Program-made: the position numbers and the translations under genes | Virus record (IMG/VR): IMGVR_UViG_3300039307_000397 | Coordinates: 1 to 48,201 of that record | Source of the DNA: a virus | Length of the DNA stretch: 48,201 nucleotides | Direction: 5' to 3' (one strand) | Notes under the pieces: model-generated | Database searches by the model: none | What the model was told of the DNA's origin: nothing | What the model saw: only the letters and a program-made list of their open reading frames with translations | Shown here: piece after piece, positions 32,492 through 40,394 of the stretch | Position numbering within the stretch: the stretch's first letter is position 1 | Layout of the letters: every line of letters begins with the position of its first letter

Positions 32492-33496
32492 CTACGCTGC
32501 GGCAGTAGCTGTTTCCGTAATTTCCTGCCGAATCGCCTGCGATGTTGCCTGCCGACGCTGCGACTCATTCAAGTTCAAAGGATCGGGCCGTTCATTGGCC
32601 TTCACGGCGCGGGCAACATCTGCAAAGCGAGAAGGCTGCGAGATCCGCACGTCGGGATTCGATCCAATCTTCTCGGCCCATTTGCGATCCGTTTCTTCAA
32701 TCGCCTTTTGCCGTGCTTCCTCCGCTTCTTTCAGCTTTGCTTCAAAAGGTGCCGAAGCTTCCTGCCGAACCTTTGCGTCATGCTCTTCTTGCGCCTTGCG
32801 CTGAAGATCGGCCTGCTTGCCAGCAAAGTCATACTTCCGCGACACGTAATCGCGGAACGGCAACCGAGAATTGCTGGCTTCTTCTGAGAGCTTGTCAAAG
32901 GAATCGGGAAGAAACTGGCCACCGGACAGCCGCTGATATTCCTGCATTGCCCAGCCAATATTGCTGATGCCATTGCCCAGGCGCTGATCGATGGCTTCCA
33001 TCGTGAACGTCGGACTGCCTGGCGTGCTGCCGGGAGCACCAGCCACATAGCGTCCCTGTGCATCGCGCTGCTGGGTAGTTGCTTCCTGCGGTTTAAAGTT
33101 CGGGGCTTCAGTCGGAACAAATCCAGCAGCGCGTGCGGCTTCATTCTGCGCACGGTAGAAAGCGGCCTGCGCTTCCAAGTTTGCCTTCTCTGTTCCCCAG
33201 TTATTCAATGCCGGCGCAATCTCTTTGTCGTAGAACTCCGCGTTAGAACGCTGAGCAATTTCGGCTGCTTCCTTTGCTTCTGCCGCAGCCTTCCGTTCCT
33301 GCTCAGCCTTTTCAGTGGACTGCTGTGCGGCCACGCGCTCTTGTTCAGCCTTGGCAGCGGATTCCTGCGCAGCCTTGCGTTCCTGTTCTGCGGTAGTCAA
33401 GACTCCGGAAAACGCAGTGATCGCTTTCGCATCAAGTGCTGCGATCTGCTCGTCAGTCAATCCGGATTGCTTTAAAATCTCATTTACTGTCGGCAT
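32492..33496 (-). CDS. capsid scaffolding protein
   Basis: A 334-residue, highly helical acidic/basic protein without sign of a globular core: the start has LKQSGLTDEQIAALDAKA, then a long coiled coil (about residues 35-75, repeats of AEQERKAA), a disordered linker near 120-165 and a helical, charged C-terminal part. Position between portal and major capsid genes and lack of other motifs fit a scaffold, which shapes the procapsid and then leaves. GGGAGA precedes the ATG. Only the RNA element and the homing gene interrupt the usual scaffold-capsid order. Confidence 0.78.
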   Translation of the reverse strand: MPTVNEILKQSGLTDEQIAALDAKAITAFSGVLTTAEQERKAAQESAAKAEQERVAAQQSTEKAEQERKAAAEAKEAAEIAQRSNAEFYDKEIAPALNNWGTEKANLEAQAAFYRAQNEAARAAGFVPTEAPNFKPQEATTQQRDAQGRYVAGAPGSTPGSPTFTMEAIDQRLGNGISNIGWAMQEYQRLSGGQFLPDSFDKLSEEASNSRLPFRDYVSRKYDFAGKQADLQRKAQEEHDAKVRQEASAPFEAKLKEAEEARQKAIEETDRKWAEKIGSNPDVRISQPSRFADVARAVKANERPDPLNLNESQRRQATSQAIRQEITETATAAA

Positions 33497-33517
33497 TTTC
33501 TGTTCTCTCCCGAAGCG

Positions 33518-33838
33518 TTAGTATTGCGGTTGCTGGCCCATCGGTGTCGGCTGCGGCGGACTTACCAAAGCCGTTTGCATTTCTTGAATTCCCTGAGAAA
33601 CCTTCTCAGCGCCCGAGGCAAGACGAGGGTCAGAAGCAGCCATTTGCTTAGCTGTCTGATACCAACGCGCAAGCAACATCTGCATTGGATTCGCAGGAGC
33701 TTGCGAAGGGGGGCCTTGCTGCGGAGTATTTTGATCAGGAGGAGGAGTAGCGCCCTGCGGCGGAGCACCAGCTCCCTGATCGGGAGGCGGTGCGCCTTGT
33801 TCCTGACCTTGCGGCATTGGTTGAGAAGCTGTAGCCAT
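33518..33838 (-). CDS. Pro/Gln-rich small protein, virion assembly associated
   Basis: A 106-residue protein. Residues 1-50 are disordered, Pro- and Gln-rich (QEQGAPPPDQGAGAPPQGAT), residues 52-90 form a helix (NPMQMLLARWYQTAKQMAAS), and the last residues are again Pro/Gln-rich. Similar small proteins stand between portal and scaffold genes in many phages and may be scaffold-associated. AGGAG precedes the ATG. Function is unknown. Confidence 0.55.
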   Translation of the reverse strand: MATASQPMPQGQEQGAPPPDQGAGAPPQGATPPPDQNTPQQGPPSQAPANPMQMLLARWYQTAKQMAASDPRLASGAEKVSQGIQEMQTALVSPPQPTPMGQQPQY

Positions 33839-33861
33839 TACTGAATCTCCTAATTTGAGAT

Positions 33862-33890
33862 CCCCAACGGCAGCATAGCTACCGTTGGGG
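33862..33890. other. strong hairpin between two small genes
   Basis: CCCCAACGG and CCGTTGGGG form a perfect nine-base stem around an 11-base loop, in the gap between the tiny basic gene and the Pro/Gln-rich gene. No T-run follows on either strand, so it is not a standard terminator; it may protect or process the mRNA between the two genes. Confidence 0.55.
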
Positions 33891-33898
33891 AAAGGTAA

Positions 33899-34006
33899 CT
33901 ACGCCTTGATGGCGCTCCGCTTGCCGCGACCCTTGCGGCCACGACCCTTGCGACCCTTTTTCAGGTGGCTGACCTTCACTGCGCTTGCCTTGCGACGCTT
34001 TGCCAT
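33899..34006 (-). CDS. tiny Lys/Arg-rich protein (leader RNA 6 target)
   Basis: A 35-residue protein of more than one-third Lys/Arg, starting MAKRRKASAVKVSHLKKGRK then GRGRKGRGKR and ending SAIKA. It looks like a protamine-type polycation. AAGGAGG precedes the ATG at 34006 and is strong; CCAAGGAGG of that site is the perfect nine-base complement of CCTCCTTGG in the upstream RNA element 6. Expression should thus be high but gated. The transcript starts at a near-consensus promoter at 34117-34145. Function is unknown; DNA condensation or virion DNA binding is a guess. Confidence 0.65.
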   Translation of the reverse strand: MAKRRKASAVKVSHLKKGRKGRGRKGRGKRSAIKA

Positions 34007-34030
34007 GGTGTTCCTCCTTGGATGCAAAAT

Positions 34031-34100
34031 AGAAATGGCCCAAGGCCATTTCTGGTCTTGAGCCATTGCTGATTCCCCAAGGAGGGGGGGCATGCCGCTC
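34031..34100 (-). ncRNA. repeated leader RNA element, copy 6
   Basis: Minus strand: GAGCGGCATGCC box with a C-run, hairpin CCCC-TCCTT-GGGG, GGGAATCAGCAATGGCTC block, then the hairpin AAATGGCC/GGCCATTT and CTATTTTG. The loop word CCTCCTTGG (34077-34085) is a perfect nine-base complement of the ribosome site CCAAGGAGG (34013-34021). TTGAGC can pair with GCTCAA. The peptide frame MAQDQKWPWAISI runs on in frame to the start of the basic protein and through it. Confidence 0.82.
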
Positions 34101-34116
34101 AAAAGATTCTGATAGA

Positions 34117-34145
34117 GCTATAGGCCGAATTTTTTTTCACGTCAA
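34117..34145 (-). promoter_or_regulatory. strong sigma70-like promoter for RNA element 6
   Basis: Minus strand TTGACG, 17-base spacer that is A-rich, TATAGC. The RNA element's 5' box starts 16 bases beyond. TTCGG lies just before the -10, as in the promoter of element 7. Confidence 0.7.
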
Positions 34146-34154
34146 GTGTTATTT

Positions 34155-34394
34155 TTACAAAACTGTTTCGCCTACATCCAGAATCTTGCGAATTTCTGCC
34201 GCTTGAGCATCAGAAATCTTAGTGCGCTGCTCTAGGTTGACCCCTTGCACGGAACCTTGGTTGTACTGGACGACCATTTTTCCAGTTGTTCTTGTTGCCT
34301 GCAGTAACTCGTTCACCTGCTGAATGTCAGTAGGTAATTCAACGCTTACTTCAGTCTGGTAGTAGTCTTTTTGAACTTTGATTTGGACTGCCAT
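34155..34394 (-). CDS. small protein, unknown, downstream of portal
   Basis: A 79-residue protein starting MAVQIKVQKDYYQTEVSVEL and ending AEIRKILDVGETVL: two beta strands, then helices. No family is recognised. It follows the portal gene by nine bases and AAGGAG precedes its ATG. It is probably made with the portal and could be a small assembly factor. The next 50 bases downstream carry the promoter of RNA element 6. Confidence 0.55.
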   Translation of the reverse strand: MAVQIKVQKDYYQTEVSVELPTDIQQVNELLQATRTTGKMVVQYNQGSVQGVNLEQRTKISDAQAAEIRKILDVGETVL

Positions 34395-34403
34395 GTCGTC
34401 TCC

Positions 34404-36476
34404 TTAGCTTTCAGTCACCACGGTCCGCGGTTCTCCACCCTGCGCGCCCTTTTGCTTGATTTTTGGTGCCTTTCCTCCGCTCGATGGTCGACCACCACCA
34501 CCGCCTTTGCCACCACCGCCACCTTTACCGCCACCTTTACCGCCGCCCTCTTCAGGCATCTGGATTCCAAGTTGCTTCATGAATTGCTGTGCTGCTGCCG
34601 CCGCAAGAATCTTCAACTTCTGCGATTCCAGCTCTTCGTTGAACCACTTCTCATGCTCGGTATTTCCTGCGACTTCGCCATAGTTGGGAATATCGAGATT
34701 TTTCATCACCGTCGACCAAGAGATCGGCGCACCGCCGCGCTTCAGTTGCAGCATCATCAACTGCCGTTGCATCTGGGTTACCTTCAACAACGTGCTAGGC
34801 ACCGATACCAGCCGAATCTGCTTCGCAAACCAGCGCGCACGTGTCAGTTGGTTATAATGCGACGGATCTTCGGGAAAATTCCCTTGAATCATTTCATCCG
34901 GCAGATGGCTTGGAACCAGATCATCGGGATTAAAATCAAAAACCTCGCGCGCAATGCTGTCCGGCCCTACATACTCCATGATTCGCTTGACGTTGAACCA
35001 TTGCATGATCAGAAACTTCATGCGATAGCCCACGGCCTTGTTGCCTTTTTCAATACGCGCGGCAATTCCCTTTGCGATCGGACCAATAGATTCCAACATC
35101 TTGTCGGCCGTATCGTTGGCAATGTTCATCTTCATGTTTTGAAGATTGCCAAGATCAGTCAAACCTAATTGCGCCTGTTTGCTTTCCTTCAAATACTTCA
35201 AAAACGTAAAATGCGTCGAATCAACACGCACGCTATCAGGAAGAATCGACTGAAGGATGTCTTTCGGCTTTCCATCTACGCCATAGCGGACATCCTGTTC
35301 AAAAATGTCAAAGTGTTCAATCTTTGCGCCGCCTGTAGCTGTATGGTCATAGCCAATCGGCGGATTCAAGGTAATAGTAATGACGTCATCGATTTTGCGT
35401 TCAATCTTGCGCGTCGTCGTTTCAATCGAAGCTACATCGCCAACCAAAGAGCGTCCCAGTGGCTCCCACGCCCAATCGTCCACGGTGTACTGAATCACAG
35501 GAATCTTGCCATCCCAATCAAAACTTGGCCCGTCATACATCGGGCGATCAAGCCCTGTTGAAGTGATAATGAGTCGCAGGTTTGGATACACGCGGCAGTC
35601 TTCCACTGTTGCCGGGCGCATATACGGTTGGCCATTGCGCATGCCGCCAAAAATCAACTGGCCGACATAAGGGACCTTGTAGAACCAACTGGTGCCAACA
35701 TCGCCCATTGGCAGTTCATAACCCGTATTGTTGATTCGTAAGTCACGAACGAACGTATAGCGGATTTCGCAATAGAGATTGCCAAAACTCCGATTTGGGC
35801 CACCGTAGCGGAAGCGTTCGGCGTAATCCATTCTCCGCGCTTGAACCTGAGTCTTGTAGCTGCGCGGCCCGACAGTTTGCAGTTTCCCCTGGAAAAGCGG
35901 GAAACGTCCATGAGCCTCTGCAATCGGCATGTAGTCATAGACCGTGACCGCATAGGCGTCTTGAACATCGTTGCTTCGAGGAATCTGAACTGGCACTACA
36001 TCCAGCAGTCCCAAGGCATCAAAAACCATCTTGCGTTCGCCGTAGCCATATTCATCTGCACGCACCTTCGGCCACAGATAACCAATACCGGTAACGCTGG
36101 CATACTGCAAAACTTTCAGAATCTGGAAAGGAAAGTCTGATTCAAGGTAGACACATTTTGATACCTTGGTCAGCATCTCTGCCATTTGTTTGAATGCAGG
36201 AATGTCCGATCCATACCCGGCAATTTCACGAACTTCAGAAAGCGTTTCGCAAAATTTTCGGATATCGTACTTCAGCTCATTGGTAATCAGGGTCGACCGC
36301 GACTTATCCCGAAAAATAGCATCGAAAATGCGCATGTTCGTGCCCAGGTTCTTGTAGCATGTCTGCCCTTCAAGAAACCCTTCACCTTCTTCGATTTGTT
36401 CCTCGACCCATCCAGCACGTGACTCTGGCGAGGATTCAAAAGCTGGGCATTGCCAAACGACAGTTTCGAGTTCCAT
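34404..36476 (-). CDS. portal protein
   Basis: A 690-residue protein at the expected place after the terminase. It has the long helical and beta mix of portals: IFRDKSRSTLITNELKYDIR near the start, then YASVTGIGYLWPKVRADEYG, a PWLP-like loop, IPVIQYTVDDWAWEPLGRSL and helices GDVASIETTTRKIERKIDDV that match the stem and crown of phage portals. The last 70 residues are low complexity: runs of Gly and Lys (GGGKGGGKGGGGGKGGGGG) then Lys-rich residues, a disordered basic tail unusual in length. Portals form dodecameric rings that pass DNA. The start lacks a perfect ribosome site (AGGG, 13 bases upstream). Confidence 0.85.
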   Translation of the reverse strand: MELETVVWQCPAFESSPESRAGWVEEQIEEGEGFLEGQTCYKNLGTNMRIFDAIFRDKSRSTLITNELKYDIRKFCETLSEVREIAGYGSDIPAFKQMAEMLTKVSKCVYLESDFPFQILKVLQYASVTGIGYLWPKVRADEYGYGERKMVFDALGLLDVVPVQIPRSNDVQDAYAVTVYDYMPIAEAHGRFPLFQGKLQTVGPRSYKTQVQARRMDYAERFRYGGPNRSFGNLYCEIRYTFVRDLRINNTGYELPMGDVGTSWFYKVPYVGQLIFGGMRNGQPYMRPATVEDCRVYPNLRLIITSTGLDRPMYDGPSFDWDGKIPVIQYTVDDWAWEPLGRSLVGDVASIETTTRKIERKIDDVITITLNPPIGYDHTATGGAKIEHFDIFEQDVRYGVDGKPKDILQSILPDSVRVDSTHFTFLKYLKESKQAQLGLTDLGNLQNMKMNIANDTADKMLESIGPIAKGIAARIEKGNKAVGYRMKFLIMQWFNVKRIMEYVGPDSIAREVFDFNPDDLVPSHLPDEMIQGNFPEDPSHYNQLTRARWFAKQIRLVSVPSTLLKVTQMQRQLMMLQLKRGGAPISWSTVMKNLDIPNYGEVAGNTEHEKWFNEELESQKLKILAAAAAQQFMKQLGIQMPEEGGGKGGGKGGGGGKGGGGGRPSSGGKAPKIKQKGAQGGEPRTVVTES

Positions 36477-36562
36477 AGATCACCGTTTCCCTGCTCGGTG
36501 AGTTATTGAGCTATTGCGCATAGTAGGCAAATTTCACTTACACGTCTACGCTAATTTCACAC

Positions 36563-36581
36563 AGCGTAAGTTATGCGCAAT
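36563..36581 (+). promoter_or_regulatory. operator-like site GCGTAA-N4-TGCGCAA, copy 1
   Basis: AGCGTAAGTTATGCGCAAT in the gap before the portal gene. The same word, AGCGTAA then four bases then TGCGCAAT, appears on the minus strand at 43456-43474, and a close variant at 43406-43424. The gap also holds the mirror-like CTACGCTAATTTCACACAGC, so it may be a repressor or activator target for the portal transcript. Confidence 0.55.
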
Positions 36582-36971
36582 CTAATGCCCCTTTTCGTAT
36601 GCTTCGGAATGAAGATAGCTTTCACGGCGCATTCTTGTTTTGTCAGGCCGATTGTCATACGCTTCCAAGTGCCGCCGTAAGAACTCGCGGTTTAAGTTAT
36701 TTCGCGCATTTGCCATCAAATGCTGAATGTGATGGCGTAAGTTTGCTCTCAAACGATCTTCAATCTCTGCGCGTTCATCGTCCTTCATCTGTTCTCGGAT
36801 GGCTTCTTGTCCCCGCATTTTTTGTGACCATTGCTCTGCCTCATGCGCGGTATTGCACACAATTTTTTCGTGCAAATACGGAGCTGGAAATTCTTCAGGT
36901 AAGCCCATCTTGATTTCGCCTGAAAGCGTATCAAGCCAAAAAACGATTTTTCTGCTTAATTGTGCGTTCAA
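36582..36971 (-). CDS. small basic/acidic protein between terminase and portal, unknown
   Basis: A 129-residue protein. I infer a TTG start at 36971: its bases overlap the terminase TGA (TTGA) and GGGAGG lies six bases before. The GTG at 37007 is an alternative but lies far inside terminase. The protein starts (after Met) with KIVFWLDTLSGEIKMGLPEE, a beta-hairpin, then has a highly charged helical part (residues 45-105, EAIREQMKDDERAEIEDRLR and MANARNNLNREFLRRHLEAY), and ends RRESYLHSEAYEKGH. Such proteins often stand between terminase and portal and may be head or packaging cofactors. Confidence 0.6.
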   Translation of the reverse strand: MNAQLSRKIVFWLDTLSGEIKMGLPEEFPAPYLHEKIVCNTAHEAEQWSQKMRGQEAIREQMKDDERAEIEDRLRANLRHHIQHLMANARNNLNREFLRRHLEAYDNRPDKTRMRRESYLHSEAYEKGH

Positions 36972-39900
36972 TCGAGTCCTCCCACAGACATCATGTTTGT
37001 AGAGCACACGGCTTTACTCAGCGGCGGCACTTTCTCCGTTGGCAACGCGTAGCGTTTTTGTGATCTTTCTGCAAGAATGTCGAAGTCATGCGCAGTAAAG
37101 AAAGATTGCGCCGCAGCGCGCACACGATCATCATGCTGGCCGCTGCGATGCTCCATCTTGGAGATTCTGCCAGCCGCTGCATGCCGTTCCAACGTTTTTA
37201 ATTCTTCAATCAACCAGCGCGATGCCGGGCGATACCAGCCACCATTTACAGCTTCGGTAAAGCGCGTCATCAAGATTGGCACGCTCCACACGTTTGAAAA
37301 CCAACCTTGCTTTTTGCCAGCATCATCTTTGATTTTTTTGCTGTCGTAGCGTCGCGGAATATGATGCCAATGAAAGCCCATCAGCTTTAATTGGTGCTGG
37401 CATGTATCGCCAGGTCTTCCAATCTGCTCTACGCAAAACTTTACTCCGCGCGAATCTTTTGAATTTTCTCCATACCAGGCAGCAATGCAAGCCGCAAATC
37501 CGACAACCTGCGCAGAGTTGATGCGGTTCGATACCAGCTCTGCCACCTGATAGTCATATTCATCTCCAAAGCGATTGCGTGTCACCGATACGCAGGTTCT
37601 GTCTTCATCCTCTTTGCCAAGTCCATCAGCCGTATCGATTCCGCAGCTGTAGGTGTACCCACGCTTGGGCTCTTCATATACCAAGAGCTTGTCAAAAGTC
37701 TCTTGCTCTACATCTTCATCAAAAGGAAGAAGCGGAACAAGAACCCAGTCATAGCGCTGGCCGCGATCCGATTTCCAGCTCACGCGGATATGTGCCTTGT
37801 CGTAATCGATCAGCGGTTCTGGCGGTTCAAAACCATCGTCGATGGAGTCTCCAGTAATGGCGTACGCTTGTACTGGATTTTTTCTTTCTTTGGCGTTTCC
37901 TTTTACCTCATAGATGTGGTCTTCGATCTCCTGAATCGTTTCCACGTCAAACACACTGTCATGTACGCCTGTCAATGCTTCAAAGTCATCGGCTGGCATC
38001 TGCGCAAGCCAAATCTTTTGGCTGTGGTTCTTGCAGGATTTGGCAAAATTGAACTCCCAAAACCACTGCTGCTCCAGCGGCATCCGCCAATCTTTCCCAG
38101 CAATCCGCGACAAGAACGGCGTATTGCGGATGTAGGACTCCGCGCGGATCACATGCTTGCGCGTTGCCTCCATGCGCTTTTGGTAAAAGCCTTCTGGAAC
38201 CGGGAACTGGCGAATCCATGCCGCTTCTGGATACAGATCCGTCGCCATAGGCCATGGGATAAACACGGGGCAAAGATCATGTAACCCCTTGGGAAAGTCT
38301 TCCTTTGCCGCGCGCCAGGTTTCAGCCAACCACCCAGTGTTTCCGCCACCAGTGCCTTCAAACACCATGAAAAGGTTGGGCGTAGCATGTGTGGCGCGTA
38401 ACAGACCTTCTTCAATCACCTTTTTGGGTTTGGGAATATCGGCCAGTTCTGACACGTGAATGCAGTTATGCACAGCGCATTGCATTGTTGCAAAAGAGTG
38501 TGTTGAATCAATAACTTCCACGTCATAGAACGATTCACTAAATCCGTCTTTGACGCTTTCAATTTTGATATCGATTGCTGAATCATCTTTGCTGTAATGC
38601 CAGTGACGCGCTTTTTCACTCGATGGAACATGCACAAGGCCGAATGCCATCCGGTAGCGATAGCCGCATGATCCCACCATCACAAGTTTCCAGGTCTCGT
38701 GCTTCTTTCCACCCCATGGTGATTGTTTTGCAGGCTCGCGGTAGATGGAAGCCCATCCAAAGCCAAGGGAAGCTACCAAGTCGCGCAGTTGCACAGTAAC
38801 GGCCTCGCAGACGCAAGGCGCAATGACCAAATTTGAATTTTTTTCGCAGTGACCATCGCCATCGAGATAGCCCTTCAAAAGGAAAAGGCAAAAGTCGCGA
38901 CCCGCAGTCCAAATCCAATCAGGGACATGCTTCTTGTACTTGCGACCAAAGTTCTCTGCTAACCAACGCGCAAGCCAAGCGCAAGAAACGCAAACCTGGG
39001 AGCCATTTTCTCCATGATCTTTGACATGCACGTGCTGGTCTTCGCCAAGAACTGCTTTGATTGCTGCTTCCGTACGTGCAGCTTCGCGACGATGCACTGT
39101 AAAAATTACTTCCGACAGATATGGTTTTTTGTTGGGCTTCCCCAATCCACTTTCATGACATGATCCTTCCGCCAGATAAAGCCCGGCCAAGTAGGCAACA
39201 GCCGGTGAATACGCCAGCTCAAATTCAATCGCATGCGCATCATCAATTTTTCCGCGCAGCATCTTCCGCAACGGCTCTCCGCTGTTTTCTGCGCGGATTT
39301 CGCGTACTGGATAGCGAACAAAATCCCCCGCAGTCAAGTCAGCGGCTTCGCGCCATCCGTCCGGTGTCCAAATGCGGTGATCGAGCGTTGTTTCTAGCGA
39401 CTCGTAGCATCCCCACGACTTGATGATGCGTGTTGGTTCGCCTTTCCGCGTTGTCTGGAAAGAGCACTTTACAGCAGCAAGTTGGCCATTAATCGTCAAG
39501 ACTTGATCGTTGGGAAGAAGATCTTCAATCGCCTTCATTCCGCCGTTAGCAACACGGATCAGCGAACCTTGCACAAGACACGTCGGCGTCCATCCTTGTG
39601 CAATGCCGGTTGCCTGCATGCCAGATTGAATCGAGAGAACCGATCCGTTATCAAAAGCGCCCTTCGGTAAGCGCCGTGGCACCAGCCACCATGGGCATTG
39701 ATTGTAGGCAATATCCAAGATGCGTCCGATCAGCTCGGATTTGTCCGACTGCACAGACGCCATCACGGCCTGCGTGTGCGGAATGAACAGCATGCGCTGA
39801 AGAAACTTCAGGGCGGTTTTTGTGGTGATGCCTACCTGTCGCGCTTTCAAGATCAGCAAACGGATAGCAACCTGCTGCTCGTCAAAGTCGGCAATTACAG

Positions 39901-40234
39901 AGTCAAAAACTTCCTGCGATTTTCGATTTTTAAATTTAAAAATTTCTCCGCCTTCGTTGCAGACGTAGGCGTAGCACTCGTCAAAGTAGTTGCTGTCGAG
40001 GCCGCACATGACTTGCTCGTTCTCGATCCACCGCCAGATTTCTTTGCGACGTTTTTCTGTAATCGTACGGACGAGAGAAATGTAGGAAGAGCGTGAGTTT
40101 GATTCGATTTTTACAATAGAGTCGATGTAGTGCTTGAATTCTTCTACCTGAGCAAACGTATGAGGGGTAGGCATCCACCCCTCACGCGCGGCAAACTTGT
40201 CCAGGTTCTGAATGATAATCTTTTCGGAATACAT
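36968..40234 (-). CDS. terL: large terminase subunit, interrupted by an intein
   Basis: A 1088-residue precursor; removal of residues 219-590 leaves a 716-residue terminase. The ATPase part has KARQVGITTKT (130-140) in place of a classical Walker A, and the segment after the intein (CIHVSELADIP, 591-601) is Walker B-like, with E596 as the likely catalytic acid. The nuclease part has D867 (GIDTADG), E936 (CVEQIG) and D1035/D1036 (HDDRVR), the expected metal-binding residues of the RNase H-like fold. The enzyme cuts and pumps DNA into the prohead. GAGGGCTGATGT precedes the ATG. It overlaps the next gene by TTGA. Confidence 0.9.
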   Translation of the reverse strand: MYSEKIIIQNLDKFAAREGWMPTPHTFAQVEEFKHYIDSIVKIESNSRSSYISLVRTITEKRRKEIWRWIENEQVMCGLDSNYFDECYAYVCNEGGEIFKFKNRKSQEVFDSVIADFDEQQVAIRLLILKARQVGITTKTALKFLQRMLFIPHTQAVMASVQSDKSELIGRILDIAYNQCPWWLVPRRLPKGAFDNGSVLSIQSGMQATGIAQGWTPTCLVQGSLIRVANGGMKAIEDLLPNDQVLTINGQLAAVKCSFQTTRKGEPTRIIKSWGCYESLETTLDHRIWTPDGWREAADLTAGDFVRYPVREIRAENSGEPLRKMLRGKIDDAHAIEFELAYSPAVAYLAGLYLAEGSCHESGLGKPNKKPYLSEVIFTVHRREAARTEAAIKAVLGEDQHVHVKDHGENGSQVCVSCAWLARWLAENFGRKYKKHVPDWIWTAGRDFCLFLLKGYLDGDGHCEKNSNLVIAPCVCEAVTVQLRDLVASLGFGWASIYREPAKQSPWGGKKHETWKLVMVGSCGYRYRMAFGLVHVPSSEKARHWHYSKDDSAIDIKIESVKDGFSESFYDVEVIDSTHSFATMQCAVHNCIHVSELADIPKPKKVIEEGLLRATHATPNLFMVFEGTGGGNTGWLAETWRAAKEDFPKGLHDLCPVFIPWPMATDLYPEAAWIRQFPVPEGFYQKRMEATRKHVIRAESYIRNTPFLSRIAGKDWRMPLEQQWFWEFNFAKSCKNHSQKIWLAQMPADDFEALTGVHDSVFDVETIQEIEDHIYEVKGNAKERKNPVQAYAITGDSIDDGFEPPEPLIDYDKAHIRVSWKSDRGQRYDWVLVPLLPFDEDVEQETFDKLLVYEEPKRGYTYSCGIDTADGLGKEDEDRTCVSVTRNRFGDEYDYQVAELVSNRINSAQVVGFAACIAAWYGENSKDSRGVKFCVEQIGRPGDTCQHQLKLMGFHWHHIPRRYDSKKIKDDAGKKQGWFSNVWSVPILMTRFTEAVNGGWYRPASRWLIEELKTLERHAAAGRISKMEHRSGQHDDRVRAAAQSFFTAHDFDILAERSQKRYALPTEKVPPLSKAVCSTNMMSVGGLD
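38465..39580 (-). mobile_element. intein (Hint plus LAGLIDADG) in the terminase gene
   Basis: Residues 219-590 of the terminase precursor, 372 residues. The first residue is Cys (CLVQGSLIRVANGGMKAIED, block A), block B is near 282-290 (TTLDHRIW), two LAGLIDADG motifs are at 349-359 (LAGLYLAEGSC) and 453-463 (LKGYLDGDGHC), block F is near 569-577 (FYDVEVIDS), and it ends in HN (589-590) before Cys 591 of the extein. All catalytic positions for splicing are present, so it should be active, and the endonuclease looks complete. It is inserted just before the Walker B strand, a preferred intein site. Confidence 0.92.
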
Positions 40235-40247
40235 CAGCCCTCATGAG

Positions 40248-40361
40248 CTAGCCCTTAACGGCAATCGTTTTGCTGGCTCTCTTACCGAGCTTTTTCACAT
40301 GCTTTGTGTTCTTTCTCAGGTGTTCCAGTTTGGTATTGGAAACAGCCTTGAATTTTGCCAT
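40248..40361 (-). CDS. tiny Lys-rich protein (leader RNA 7 target)
   Basis: A 37-residue protein: MAKFKAVSNTKLEHLRKNTK then HVKKLGKRASKTIAVKG. It shares the start MAK and the HL-[RK]-K pattern with the tiny protein at 33899 (MAKRRKASAVKVSHLKKGRK), so the two may be diverged duplicates. AAGGAGG precedes the ATG at 40361. The stop stands 14 bases before terminase. RNA element 7 and a promoter at 40486-40512 stand upstream. Confidence 0.65.
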   Translation of the reverse strand: MAKFKAVSNTKLEHLRKNTKHVKKLGKRASKTIAVKG

Positions 40362-40394
40362 GACGTTCCTCCTTGGGGGTATGCAGCGGCCTGG

